From: Achromobacter deleyi
GTDB taxonomy: Bacteria; Pseudomonadota; Gammaproteobacteria; Burkholderiales; Burkholderiaceae_B
Direction: 5' to 3'
NCBI RefSeq assembly: GCF_902859705.1
Contig: NZ_CADIJO010000002.1
Span: forward strand, 248,001 to 312,000
Length of the DNA: 64,000 nt
Shown here: one piece after another, positions 25,543 to 33,504 of the stretch
How the letters are laid out: the number at the start of each line of letters is the position of its first letter
How positions within the stretch are numbered: the stretch's first letter is position 1
The notes under the pieces: generated by a model
Database searches by the model: none
The model's input: the letters and a program-made list of their open reading frames with translations, nothing else
Told to the model about the DNA's origin: nothing
Made by a program: the position numbers and the translations under genes

Positions 25543-27243
25543 TCAGGCGCGCGGCGTGCGCCCGTTGAGCAGAACCAGCGTCAGGTCGCGGTCGTCGATA
25601 TGCAGGCGCATGGCCAGGCAGCGGCCCGCCTCGGTCGAGGCCCCGGTCTTGGACAGGCGGATGTCCCAGCCCTGCGCGCCGACCAGCGGATTGGTATTGC
25701 GGTAGTGCAGCGACGCGCCGGCCGTGGCGACGGTCTCGGCGAGCGCGGTGGTGTCGCGGGCGATCTGCGGATAGGCGGACGCGGCGGCCATGATCTTGCC
25801 GATGTCCACGGCGCTGGCGCGGTTGGCGCCCGACAGGCCGGTGGGTTCTTGCAGCGTCGTGTGTTGCAGGTGCAGCGCGGCGGTCTTGCGCTGCACGGCG
25901 GCCTGGAACGCGGGTGGACCGCCCGGGTAGCTGCGCGCCAGCGCATGGGCGGCGCGATTGTCGGAAGACATCAGCGCCAGTTTGAGCAGGGTGTCCAGCG
26001 TGGTGGCGGTGCCCACCGGCAGGGCGGATGGGGATGCCGCGGTGGCCTGCGCATCCTGTTCGTCGATCACGATGCGGCGGTCCAGGTCGGGCGCGGTGTC
26101 CAGCACGACCATGGCGGTCATCAGCTTGGTCAGCGACGCGATGGGCACGGCGTCGTTTTCGGCGCGGCCGAGCAGGGTGGCGCCGGACGCGTCGTCCTGC
26201 AGCAGCACGTGCGTGGCGCCGCTGGAGGCGATCAGGGCCTGGATGCCGGGTAGCTGGGCCAGGATGTGGCGGGCTTCGGTGGCCGTGGGCGCTTGAGCGG
26301 GCCGGGCCGCTTGCAGTGCGGGCCAGGCGATGAACCCCGCCAGCGCCAGTGTCATTGCCAGGATGGGCCCGGCGGCCGTGCGCCGCGCCGGCAGGCTGGC
26401 GGGGGCGGCCAGGCGGCGGATGCGGTCCAGCAGATCGCCGTCACGTGCGCCGGGGGCGACAGCCGCGGGGGGGCGGGGGGCGTCGCTCAACCTATGCAAG
26501 GCGCGGGCCAGCGTCAACGGGCTGGGCAGCACCGAGGCGGCCATGGCGTCGGCAATGCGCTCGCGTTCGATGCGCAGGCGCTGCGACAGCCACCACACCG
26601 AGGGATGGAAGAACAGCAGGGCCTGGGCGGCATGCTGCAACAGGTTCACCAGGTAATCGTGGCGCCGCACGTGCGCCAATTCATGCGCCAGCAGGGCTTG
26701 CAGCAGGTCGGCCGGCATGCCGGTCACCAGCGTAGCGGGCATCAGCACCACGGGCTTGAGCCAGCCAGCGGTGACGGGCGTGGCCAGGTGGTGCGCCACG
26801 CGCAGGCTGACGCCGCGTGCCAGGCCCAGGCGGCGCGACAGGTCGGCGGCGCGCGCCTGCCAGACCGGGTCGGCCCAGGCCTGGCTGCGGCGCAATTGGC
26901 CGCGCAGCCAGCCGATGCCCAGCAAGACGCGCACCGACCCCAGGAGGCTGCCGATCAGCCAGGCCAGCGCCAGCCACAGCGGCCAGCGGGCGGCGGCCGG
27001 CGCGGCAGGGTCCAGGCCCGTCGGCCCCGGCAACGCGCGCCAGGCCGAGGCCACATCGGCCGCCAGCACTGCCACGCAGGCGCACAGGGCGGCGCACAGC
27101 AGCGCATAACGCAAGCGATTGTCGCCAGGCCGGGTCAGCGCCAGCAGGCCCGCCGTGGCGGCGTGCAGGCACAGGATCTTCCAGGCCACGGCCGGCAGGC
27201 TGCCGCCGATGGCCCAGGCCGTGGCGAGCAGGTACGCGTTCAC
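25543..27243 (-). CDS. BlaR-like M56 metalloprotease fused to a D,D-peptidase (S11) sensor domain
   Basis: 566 residues. N-terminal half: membrane segments and an M56 peptidase domain with zinc motif HELAH (187-191) and downstream acidic RIERERIAD (about 224-232). A further membrane segment (about 290-311) leads to an extracytoplasmic domain with the penicillin-binding motifs SLTK (370-373), SDN (427-429) and KTG (532-534), which look like the S11/PBP7 D-alanyl-D-alanine endopeptidase family, not the class-D-like sensor of staphylococcal BlaR1. It would be acylated by beta-lactams and then cleave BlaI. Its start overlaps the blaI stop (ATGA). The frame is intact across both halves. Confidence 0.88.
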   Translation of the reverse strand: MNAYLLATAWAIGGSLPAVAWKILCLHAATAGLLALTRPGDNRLRYALLCAALCACVAVLAADVASAWRALPGPTGLDPAAPAAARWPLWLALAWLIGSLLGSVRVLLGIGWLRGQLRRSQAWADPVWQARAADLSRRLGLARGVSLRVAHHLATPVTAGWLKPVVLMPATLVTGMPADLLQALLAHELAHVRRHDYLVNLLQHAAQALLFFHPSVWWLSQRLRIERERIADAMAASVLPSPLTLARALHRLSDAPRPPAAVAPGARDGDLLDRIRRLAAPASLPARRTAAGPILAMTLALAGFIAWPALQAARPAQAPTATEARHILAQLPGIQALIASSGATHVLLQDDASGATLLGRAENDAVPIASLTKLMTAMVVLDTAPDLDRRIVIDEQDAQATAASPSALPVGTATTLDTLLKLALMSSDNRAAHALARSYPGGPPAFQAAVQRKTAALHLQHTTLQEPTGLSGANRASAVDIGKIMAAASAYPQIARDTTALAETVATAGASLHYRNTNPLVGAQGWDIRLSKTGASTEAGRCLAMRLHIDDRDLTLVLLNGRTPRA

Positions 27244-27629
27244 GGCTTGTCTTTGCGCAGCAGCGCTTCGATTTCGGCGCGGTCTTTCTTGCTGACGTGG
27301 CCATCGCGCAGCGCGGCCAGCACCAGCGCCTTGCCCGAGCCGGCGAAGGCGCGGCGGATCAGGTCCTTGACCAGGCCGCCCTGCGTGGCCGCCTGGCTTT
27401 GCGCCGCCGCATAGACATGCGAACGCTCGCTTTCGTCGCGCGTCAGCAGGCCTTTGCCGTGCATGAGCTGCATCTGCCGCAGCACGTTGGCGTAGGTCAG
27501 GTCGTCACGCTGGGCGGCCATGGCGGCGTGGACCTGCTTGACGGTGGCGGGGCCGGTTTCCCACAGCGCGCGCAGCACGTCGAGTTCGGCGCTGGTGGGC
27601 TTGGCGGCGGGCGGAGTCGTGGGGGGCAT
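27240..27629 (-). CDS. blaI: BlaI/MecI-family transcriptional repressor
   Basis: 129 residues with a winged helix (about 12-80; SAELDVLRALWETGPATVKQV and YANVLRQMQLMHGKGLLTRD) and a C-terminal dimerisation helix region containing RRAFAGSGKALVLAAL. BlaI repressors are inactivated by proteolysis from BlaR-type partners, encoded here directly downstream. Probably autoregulates the operon through the two TTCTAGAA palindromes just upstream. Confidence 0.92.
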   Translation of the reverse strand: MPPTTPPAAKPTSAELDVLRALWETGPATVKQVHAAMAAQRDDLTYANVLRQMQLMHGKGLLTRDESERSHVYAAAQSQAATQGGLVKDLIRRAFAGSGKALVLAALRDGHVSKKDRAEIEALLRKDKP

Positions 27630-27664
27630 CGAGGCGGACGTGGACAGAAACGTTGATAGAATTA

Positions 27665-27689
27665 TTTTTCTAGAATAGTTTTTCTAGAA
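27665..27689. promoter_or_regulatory. Tandem TTCTAGAA palindromes, candidate BlaI operator
   Basis: TTTTTCTAGAA occurs twice (27665-27675 and 27679-27689), each holding the perfect palindrome TTCTAGAA; centres are 14 bases apart, in an AT-rich island 36-60 bases upstream of the blaI ATG. Position and symmetry suit a dimeric winged-helix repressor. It differs from the classical TACA/TGTA BlaI half-sites. Confidence 0.55.
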
Positions 27690-27781
27690 AAAAATGTCTA
27701 CTTTGATTTTCCGGGGCCTCGCCGCGCTCCTGCCGCGCGCCTGGGAACGGAAACGTCCGGGAGCGGGCGCGCAGACGCCGC

Positions 27782-28108
27782 TCAGTCCTTGGCCGGTGAA
27801 AGCGCCTTCAGGCCGACGATGCCCGAGATGATCAGGACAAAGCACATGACGCGCATGAAGCTGCGGTCTTCGCCCAGGAAGAGCGAACCATAGATGGCGG
27901 TGCCGACGGCGCCGATGCCGACCCAGACGGCGTAGGCCGTGCCCACGGGAATGGTGCGCGTGGCCAGTGACAGCAGGTACATGCTGACGCCGATGAAGAA
28001 GATGCAGAACAGGCTGGGGCCGAGGCGGGTGAAGCCGTCGGTGCGTGGCATGGCCGCCGCGTAGAAGACTTCCGCGACGCCGGCCAGCGCCAGATAGATC
28101 CATCCCAT
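27782..28108 (-). CDS. Small multidrug resistance (SMR) family transporter, Gdx/SugE-like
   Basis: 108 residues with four membrane helices. Essential Glu13 in GVAEVFYAAAM, the central VGTAYAVWVGIGAVGTAIYG signature and the last helix SFMRVMCFVLIISGIVGLKAL. SMR proteins exchange protons for guanidinium or quaternary cations as dual-topology dimers. AAGGGGAA before the ATG sets the start; an in-frame extension to 28201 has no ribosome site. It stands alone between the bla operon and the hyu/ABC operon. Confidence 0.9.
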   Translation of the reverse strand: MGWIYLALAGVAEVFYAAAMPRTDGFTRLGPSLFCIFFIGVSMYLLSLATRTIPVGTAYAVWVGIGAVGTAIYGSLFLGEDRSFMRVMCFVLIISGIVGLKALSPAKD

Positions 28109-28219
28109 GCCGTTCCCCTTATTGCTCTGCACAAAAAGGGAAATATACCGGAGGGCAATGCGCGGGCGGCGCCAGGCCCATTCGCCCGGACCGCCCGCCA
28201 AACGCAGCGTTCATGCGCT

Positions 28220-29107
28220 TTACCGCGCCAGCCGGGGATTGAAGGCGTCGTTCAGCGCATCGCCCAGCAGGTTCAGCGACAGCACGGTCAGGATGATGGA
28301 CACGCCCGGCAGCGCGGTCAGGTACCAGGCGGTGCGCAGCATTTCGCGGGCGCTGCCGATCATGCTGCCCCACGACACTGCGTTGGGGTCGCCCATGTTC
28401 ATGAACGACAAGGCCGATTCCATCAGGATGGCGTTGGCGACCAGCACCGAGGTCGTCACGATGACCGGCGGCAGGGCGTTGGGCAGGATTTCGAGCAGGG
28501 CGATGCGGGCGTGGCTGTAGCCCAGGCTGCGCGCGGCCTGCACGAATTCCGATTCGCGCAGGGTGCGGAATTCGGCGCGCACCAGCCGCGCGATCACGGG
28601 CCAGGACGCCACGCCGATGGACAGCGCGATCACCGCCACCGACGGCCGGGCGATGGCGACGATGACCACCACGAGCAGGAACGACGGAATGGTCTGCAGC
28701 AGCTCGGTGACGCGCATCAGCGCCATGTCGACCCAGCCGCCGAAATAGCCGGCGGCCGCACCGACCGCGATGCCGATGACCAGACTGAGCAGCGCCGCGG
28801 TGAAACCCACGGTCAGCGATACTCGCGCGCCGTGCGCCAGGCCGGCGGCCACATCGCGCCCCATGGTGTCGGTGCCCAGCCAGAAGCCGGGGTCCTGTCC
28901 GGGCCACAGGATGGGCGGGCCGACCATGTCGAGCGGGTCGTTCGGAAACACCCACGGCGCGGTCACCGCGGCCAGCAGGATCAACAGCAGCAGCACGCCG
29001 CCCGCGACGGCGGCGGGGTTGGCGAGCAGGCGGCCCAGCGCGCCGCGGCGGCGCCAGGGCAATCGGGCGGGCGGGGCGCCCAGCGTGGATTCGATAGAAG
29101 CGGACAT
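28220..29107 (-). CDS. Dipeptide/oligopeptide-type ABC transporter permease (DppC-like)
   Basis: 295 residues, N-terminal short OppC-N segment then five membrane helices with the inner-membrane EAA loop seen as EFVQAARSLGYSHARIALLE. Partner of the permease upstream. Last gene of the leftward hyuA-hyuB-binding protein-permease-permease unit. The start at ATG 29107 gives the usual length; an upstream extension overlaps the preceding gene. Confidence 0.92.
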   Translation of the reverse strand: MSASIESTLGAPPARLPWRRRGALGRLLANPAAVAGGVLLLLILLAAVTAPWVFPNDPLDMVGPPILWPGQDPGFWLGTDTMGRDVAAGLAHGARVSLTVGFTAALLSLVIGIAVGAAAGYFGGWVDMALMRVTELLQTIPSFLLVVVIVAIARPSVAVIALSIGVASWPVIARLVRAEFRTLRESEFVQAARSLGYSHARIALLEILPNALPPVIVTTSVLVANAILMESALSFMNMGDPNAVSWGSMIGSAREMLRTAWYLTALPGVSIILTVLSLNLLGDALNDAFNPRLAR

Positions 29108-29177
29108 GAGGGAACTCAGGAAAGAAGCGGCGTCGTGTGAGCAGGCATTCGTGGCCCAGGCAAGCAGCAGGCGCCGT

Positions 29178-30158
29178 TCAGCGCGCGCGGATGCGCGGGT
29201 CCAGCACGGTCTGCAGCAGGTCGACCAGGATGTTGGCCACGATGACCAGCAGCGACGACAGCACCAGGATGCCCAGCAGCACGACGTAGTCGCGACCCAT
29301 GACAGAGTCATAGGCCAGGCGGCCCAGGCCGGGCCAGCTGAAGACGGTCTCGACCACCACCGCGCCGCCCAGCAGCGTGCCGACGTTCAACCCCGCCACG
29401 GTGGTGACGGGAATGAGGGCGTTGCGCAGCACATGGCGCAGCGCCACCGCGCGCGGTGTCAGGCCCTTGGCGTGGGCGGTGCGCACGAAGTCCTGGCGGT
29501 TGACTTCCAGCATCGAGGCGCGCGTGAGCCGCGCGAAGATGGCGACATAGAAGCTGGCCAGCGCCAGCGTGGGCAGCACCAGGTGGCGCGCCACGTCCAG
29601 CGCGTGCGCAAGACCCGTGGCGCCCGAGCCGATGGTGGAGACGCCGCCCGGCGGCAGCCAGCCCAGCTTGACCGACAGCAGGATGATGGCCATCAGGCCC
29701 AGCCAGAAGCCGGGCGTGGAATACAGCAGCAGCGCGGCCAGCGACAAGGCCCGGTCCAGCCAGCGGCCGGCAAAGCTGGCCATCAGCGCGCCCAGCGCGA
29801 TGCCAGCGGCCAGGGCGCAGGCCAGCGCGCTGCCCATCAGCAGCACCGTGTTGCCCAGCCGGCTGAAGATCAGGTCTGACACCGGCAGGTTGTAGCGCGG
29901 CGATACCCCCAGGTTCAGCGTGGCCAGGTTGCGCAGGTAGTCGCCCAGCTGCTGCAGCACGGGCTGGTCCAGCCCGAAGTGCGTGCGCAGCGCCGCCATG
30001 CTGGCCTCGGTGGCCGAGCCGGACTCGGCCGCGATCACGTCCGCGGCATCGCCCGGCACGGCCTGCAGCAGGAAGAAGCTGAGCAGGACGACGCCGATGA
30101 CCGTGGGCACGGCCTGCAGCAGCGAGCGTCCCAGGACGCGCAGGGTGCGTGCGCTCAT
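29178..30158 (-). CDS. Dipeptide/oligopeptide-type ABC transporter permease (DppB-like)
   Basis: 326 residues with six membrane helices, N-terminal TLRVLGRSLLQAVPTVIGVV as in OppB/DppB and the EAA-type loop QDFVRTAHAKGLTPRAVALRH. The start ATG overlaps the stop of the binding-protein gene (ATGA). It forms the membrane channel with the DppC-like protein; energy should come from the fused ATPase encoded divergently at 35848. Confidence 0.92.
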   Translation of the reverse strand: MSARTLRVLGRSLLQAVPTVIGVVLLSFFLLQAVPGDAADVIAAESGSATEASMAALRTHFGLDQPVLQQLGDYLRNLATLNLGVSPRYNLPVSDLIFSRLGNTVLLMGSALACALAAGIALGALMASFAGRWLDRALSLAALLLYSTPGFWLGLMAIILLSVKLGWLPPGGVSTIGSGATGLAHALDVARHLVLPTLALASFYVAIFARLTRASMLEVNRQDFVRTAHAKGLTPRAVALRHVLRNALIPVTTVAGLNVGTLLGGAVVVETVFSWPGLGRLAYDSVMGRDYVVLLGILVLSSLLVIVANILVDLLQTVLDPRIRAR

Positions 30159-31741
30159 GGTTGCAGGTAGACGTCGGCCAGGTTGGATTCCACGCCGTCG
30201 GCGGTCAGCGAATGGTCGTGCACGCGCTGGTTGGCGATGGTGATGAATTCCGGCTGGTACAGGTTCAGGTCGGGCACCTCGCGGGCCACGATCTGCTGGA
30301 ATTCCTTGAACAGCTGCACGCGGCGGGCCGGGTCGTTTTCGACGGCGGCGGCTTCCAGCAATTCATCCACCTTGGGGTTGTTGTAGTGCGTGCCGTTGGA
30401 GAAGGGCACTCCCTTGATGAAGTTCTTTGACCAGTACAGGCGCTGCACGCCCACGGTGGGGTCGAACAGGTTGCTGGCGCCGTTGGTGGTGAACGAGAAG
30501 TCGCGGTCGGTGTAGACGCGCTTGATGAAGGCCGACGCATCCTGCGCGCGGACGGTGACGGCAATGCCGACGCGCGCCAGCGTGGTGCGCAGGTAGTCGG
30601 CCAGGCGCGGGCCATCGGCGCCGATCGGGTTGTAGTCCAGCGTCACGCGGTACCGCACGCCGTCGGCGCCCTTGGGATAGCCGGCTTCGTCCAGCAGCGC
30701 GTTGGCGCGCTTCAGGTCAAAGGGGTAGGGCGTGACGGCCGGGTCGTTGTACGTCTTCAGGCCGGGCGCGATGGGCGAGTACGCCACCTGGCCGACGCCG
30801 TAGTTCACGACCTTCAGGATGACGTTGCGGTCGACGGCGTGGGCCACCGCCTGGCGCACTTTCTCGTTCTTGAAGAACGGGTCGTCCAGGTTGAATTCCA
30901 GCCGCGTGACGTTGTAGGAATAACTGTTGCCCTTCGTCTCGAAGCGCAGCGTGGGCACGGCCTTCAGGCGCGCCAGGTCGGCCAGCGGCACGGGGGTGCG
31001 GTAGCCCAGGTCGGCCGTGCCGGTCTCGAAGGCGATGGCCGCGGCGGCGGGGTCGGCCACCACGCGCACGATCAGGCGGTCGATGTAGGGCTTGGGCTTG
31101 TCCCAGTAGTCGGGGTTGCGCTCATACACGATGTGGCTGCCGCGCACCCATTCCTTGAACTTGTAGGGGCCGGTGCCGATCGGCGCGGACGTGGCCGGGT
31201 TGGTCAGCGGGTCGGTGCCTTCGTAGATGTGCTTGGGGATGATCGGCGTTTCCGTGGCGACGAAGGCGCGGATCAGGTAGGGCGCAGGCTTGGACAGGCG
31301 CAGCACCACGGTGTGGTCGTCGGGCGTTTCGATGGCGGTGACGTTGGCGAAGGTGTTGCGCCCGCGCGGATGGATCTTCTTGAGCAGGTCGATCGAGAAG
31401 GCCACGTCGGCCGCGGTGAACGGCTTGCCGTCATGCCATTTCACGCCCTGGCGCAAGGTGAAGGTGTACACCGTGCCGTCGGGGCTGATGGTCCAGGCGG
31501 TGGCCAGCTGCGGCTCGGGTTTCAGGTCGTAGTCGTACTTCAGCAGGCCTTCGGTGACCTTGGCGCTGACGCTGAGGATGGGCGTGGCGACGTTGCCCAC
31601 GGTGACCAGCGCGGTGGGTTCGGACGGCAGCAGCAGCGTCAGCGTGCCGCCGCGGGCGGGTTCGGCGTGGGCGTATGGCGCGGCGGCCAGCAGCAGGCCG
31701 GAGAACAGCAGTTTCAGGAAGGGACGGCGGAGCGGTTTCAT
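30155..31741 (-). CDS. ABC transporter substrate-binding protein, family 5 (dipeptide-type)
   Basis: 528 residues with a signal peptide (FLKLLFSGLLLAAAPYAHA) and an SBP_bac_5 domain (SPDGTVYTFTLRQGVKWHDG, IGTGPYKFKEW). Binds the transported solute in the periplasm; family 5 members carry peptides, opines, nickel chelates and other compounds. Downstream of hydantoinase/oxoprolinase genes, so a cyclic amide or its precursor is a likely ligand (inference). ATG 31741 is preferred over an in-frame TTG at 31753. Confidence 0.92.
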   Translation of the reverse strand: MKPLRRPFLKLLFSGLLLAAAPYAHAEPARGGTLTLLLPSEPTALVTVGNVATPILSVSAKVTEGLLKYDYDLKPEPQLATAWTISPDGTVYTFTLRQGVKWHDGKPFTAADVAFSIDLLKKIHPRGRNTFANVTAIETPDDHTVVLRLSKPAPYLIRAFVATETPIIPKHIYEGTDPLTNPATSAPIGTGPYKFKEWVRGSHIVYERNPDYWDKPKPYIDRLIVRVVADPAAAAIAFETGTADLGYRTPVPLADLARLKAVPTLRFETKGNSYSYNVTRLEFNLDDPFFKNEKVRQAVAHAVDRNVILKVVNYGVGQVAYSPIAPGLKTYNDPAVTPYPFDLKRANALLDEAGYPKGADGVRYRVTLDYNPIGADGPRLADYLRTTLARVGIAVTVRAQDASAFIKRVYTDRDFSFTTNGASNLFDPTVGVQRLYWSKNFIKGVPFSNGTHYNNPKVDELLEAAAVENDPARRVQLFKEFQQIVAREVPDLNLYQPEFITIANQRVHDHSLTADGVESNLADVYLQP

Positions 31742-31800
31742 GGTCGTCGGCAAAGAGGGGGACGCCCGGCGCGCAGGGCGCCGGGCCGGGGTTCAAGGGA

Positions 31801-33504
31801 TCAGGTAGGGGCGACGGGGCGGCCGTAGGCGTCTTCGGCCTGCGCGGCGCTGACCAGGCCGTACTGCACGTCGCGTTGCAGGCGGGCGTCGGCGCGTTCG
31901 GCAGGATCGCCCAGCCCGCCGCCGCCGGGGGTATGCACCACCAGGCGTTCGCCGGCCGGAATCAGCTGGCGGCCCTTGGCGCGCAGCACGGCGCCGGACG
32001 ACAGTTCCAGCCTGCCGCCGGCCCCGGCCTGGCCGCCAAGCGCGCCGCGGGCCGGATGCACCACGCGGTCAAAGGCGGCGGCGATGATCATGCCGGCCTG
32101 CGGATCGGCGTGGCGCACCACGATGGTCTGGCCCAGGCCGCCGCGTACCGTGCCCGGGCCGCCGGAATCCTGGCGGTATTCCTTTTGCTCGAATACCAGC
32201 GGGTTGGCGCTTTCCAGGATTTCAAGCGACACGTTGCGCACGCCGCTGGGGTAGGACGTGACCGACAGGCCATCCTTGCCGGGCCGCGCGCCGGTGCCGC
32301 CTGTGGAAAAGCTGGTGGCATTGAAACGCCGGCCGGCCAAGAGACTCTGCTGCTCCGCCTGCGTGGCGCCGGCCAACGGCTCGCCGCCCACCAGGTGCAG
32401 GTTCCACAGCGACGAGGCGCCTTCGGCGGGCACCTGGTCGGCGCGCGCCTGGCGCAGGGCGCCGAACACCACGTCGGGCAGCATCTGCCCGATGATGTGG
32501 CGGGCGGTGACCGCGGCGGGAAAGCGCGCGTTCAGAATGGAGCCTTCGGGCGCGGACACTTCCACCAGCGACAGCGAGCCGGCATTGTTGGGCACATCGG
32601 CGCCGATCAGGCAGCGGATGCCGAACGAGGTGTAGGCGTCGGTGTAGGCCTTGACCACATTGATGCCGCGCGTGACGCTGGGCGAGGTGCCGTCGAAGTC
32701 CACCAGGATCTTGCCGGCCTGCACGGTGACGCTGGCTTGCAGCGTGATGGGGGCGTCGTAGCCGTCGATCACCAGCGTGTTGTGCCAGGTGCCCTGGGGC
32801 CATTGCGAGATCGCCTGGCGCATCGCCTGCGCCGATTGCTCGACGATGTAGCCGCCCAGCGCGTCCAGGTCGGCCAGCTGGAATTCCGTCAGCAGCGACT
32901 TCAGGCGGCGACCGCCGATGTCGTTGCAGGCCACCAGCGCATACAGGTCGCCTTCGACCTGTTCGGGTTCGCGCACGTTGGCGCGGATGATGGCCAGCAC
33001 GCCGGGGTCGACCTGGTGCTGGTGAAAGAACCGCAGGATCGGCAGGAACAGGCCTTCGTGGTAGACCTCCAGCCCGTCGGCGCTGCTGCCGATGCCGCCG
33101 ATGTCGATCACGTGCAGGGTCGAGGCAAACAGCGCCACCAGCGCACCGTCATGGAACACCGGCGACACCATGGTCATGTCGAACAGGTGGCCGGTGCCTT
33201 TCCAGGGGTCGTTGGTCAGCAGCACGTCGCCGTCTTTCAACGTGTCGGGCGGGAACACTTTGAGGAAGTGCTTGACCGATTCGGCCATGGCATTGACGTG
33301 GCCCGGCGTGCCGGTGACGGCCTGCGCGATCATCCGGCCGTCCGGCAGGAAGACGCCGGCGGACAGGTCGCCGGCCTCGCGCGTGGCGGTGCCGAAGGCC
33401 GAGCGGATCAGGACCTGGGCCTGTTCTTCAACGACCGACAAGAGGCGGTTCCAGGCCAGCTGGAAGCGGATGCGTTCCTGGGGCGTGTGTTGTTGCGTAC
33501 TCAT
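31801..33504 (-). CDS. hyuB: Hydantoinase B/oxoprolinase family subunit
   Basis: 567 residues, full length for the HyuB family: RIRFQLAWNRLLSVVEEQAQ, SAGVFLPDGRMIAQAVTGTPGHVN, NDPWKGTGHLFDMTM, the central GTSPSVTRGINV and the C-terminal HTPGGGGLGDP. With HyuA it forms ATP-dependent amide- or ring-opening enzymes (5-oxoprolinase, N-methylhydantoinase) or ketone carboxylases. Substrate cannot be read from sequence. ATGA overlap with hyuA upstream. Confidence 0.93.
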   Translation of the reverse strand: MSTQQHTPQERIRFQLAWNRLLSVVEEQAQVLIRSAFGTATREAGDLSAGVFLPDGRMIAQAVTGTPGHVNAMAESVKHFLKVFPPDTLKDGDVLLTNDPWKGTGHLFDMTMVSPVFHDGALVALFASTLHVIDIGGIGSSADGLEVYHEGLFLPILRFFHQHQVDPGVLAIIRANVREPEQVEGDLYALVACNDIGGRRLKSLLTEFQLADLDALGGYIVEQSAQAMRQAISQWPQGTWHNTLVIDGYDAPITLQASVTVQAGKILVDFDGTSPSVTRGINVVKAYTDAYTSFGIRCLIGADVPNNAGSLSLVEVSAPEGSILNARFPAAVTARHIIGQMLPDVVFGALRQARADQVPAEGASSLWNLHLVGGEPLAGATQAEQQSLLAGRRFNATSFSTGGTGARPGKDGLSVTSYPSGVRNVSLEILESANPLVFEQKEYRQDSGGPGTVRGGLGQTIVVRHADPQAGMIIAAAFDRVVHPARGALGGQAGAGGRLELSSGAVLRAKGRQLIPAGERLVVHTPGGGGLGDPAERADARLQRDVQYGLVSAAQAEDAYGRPVAPT

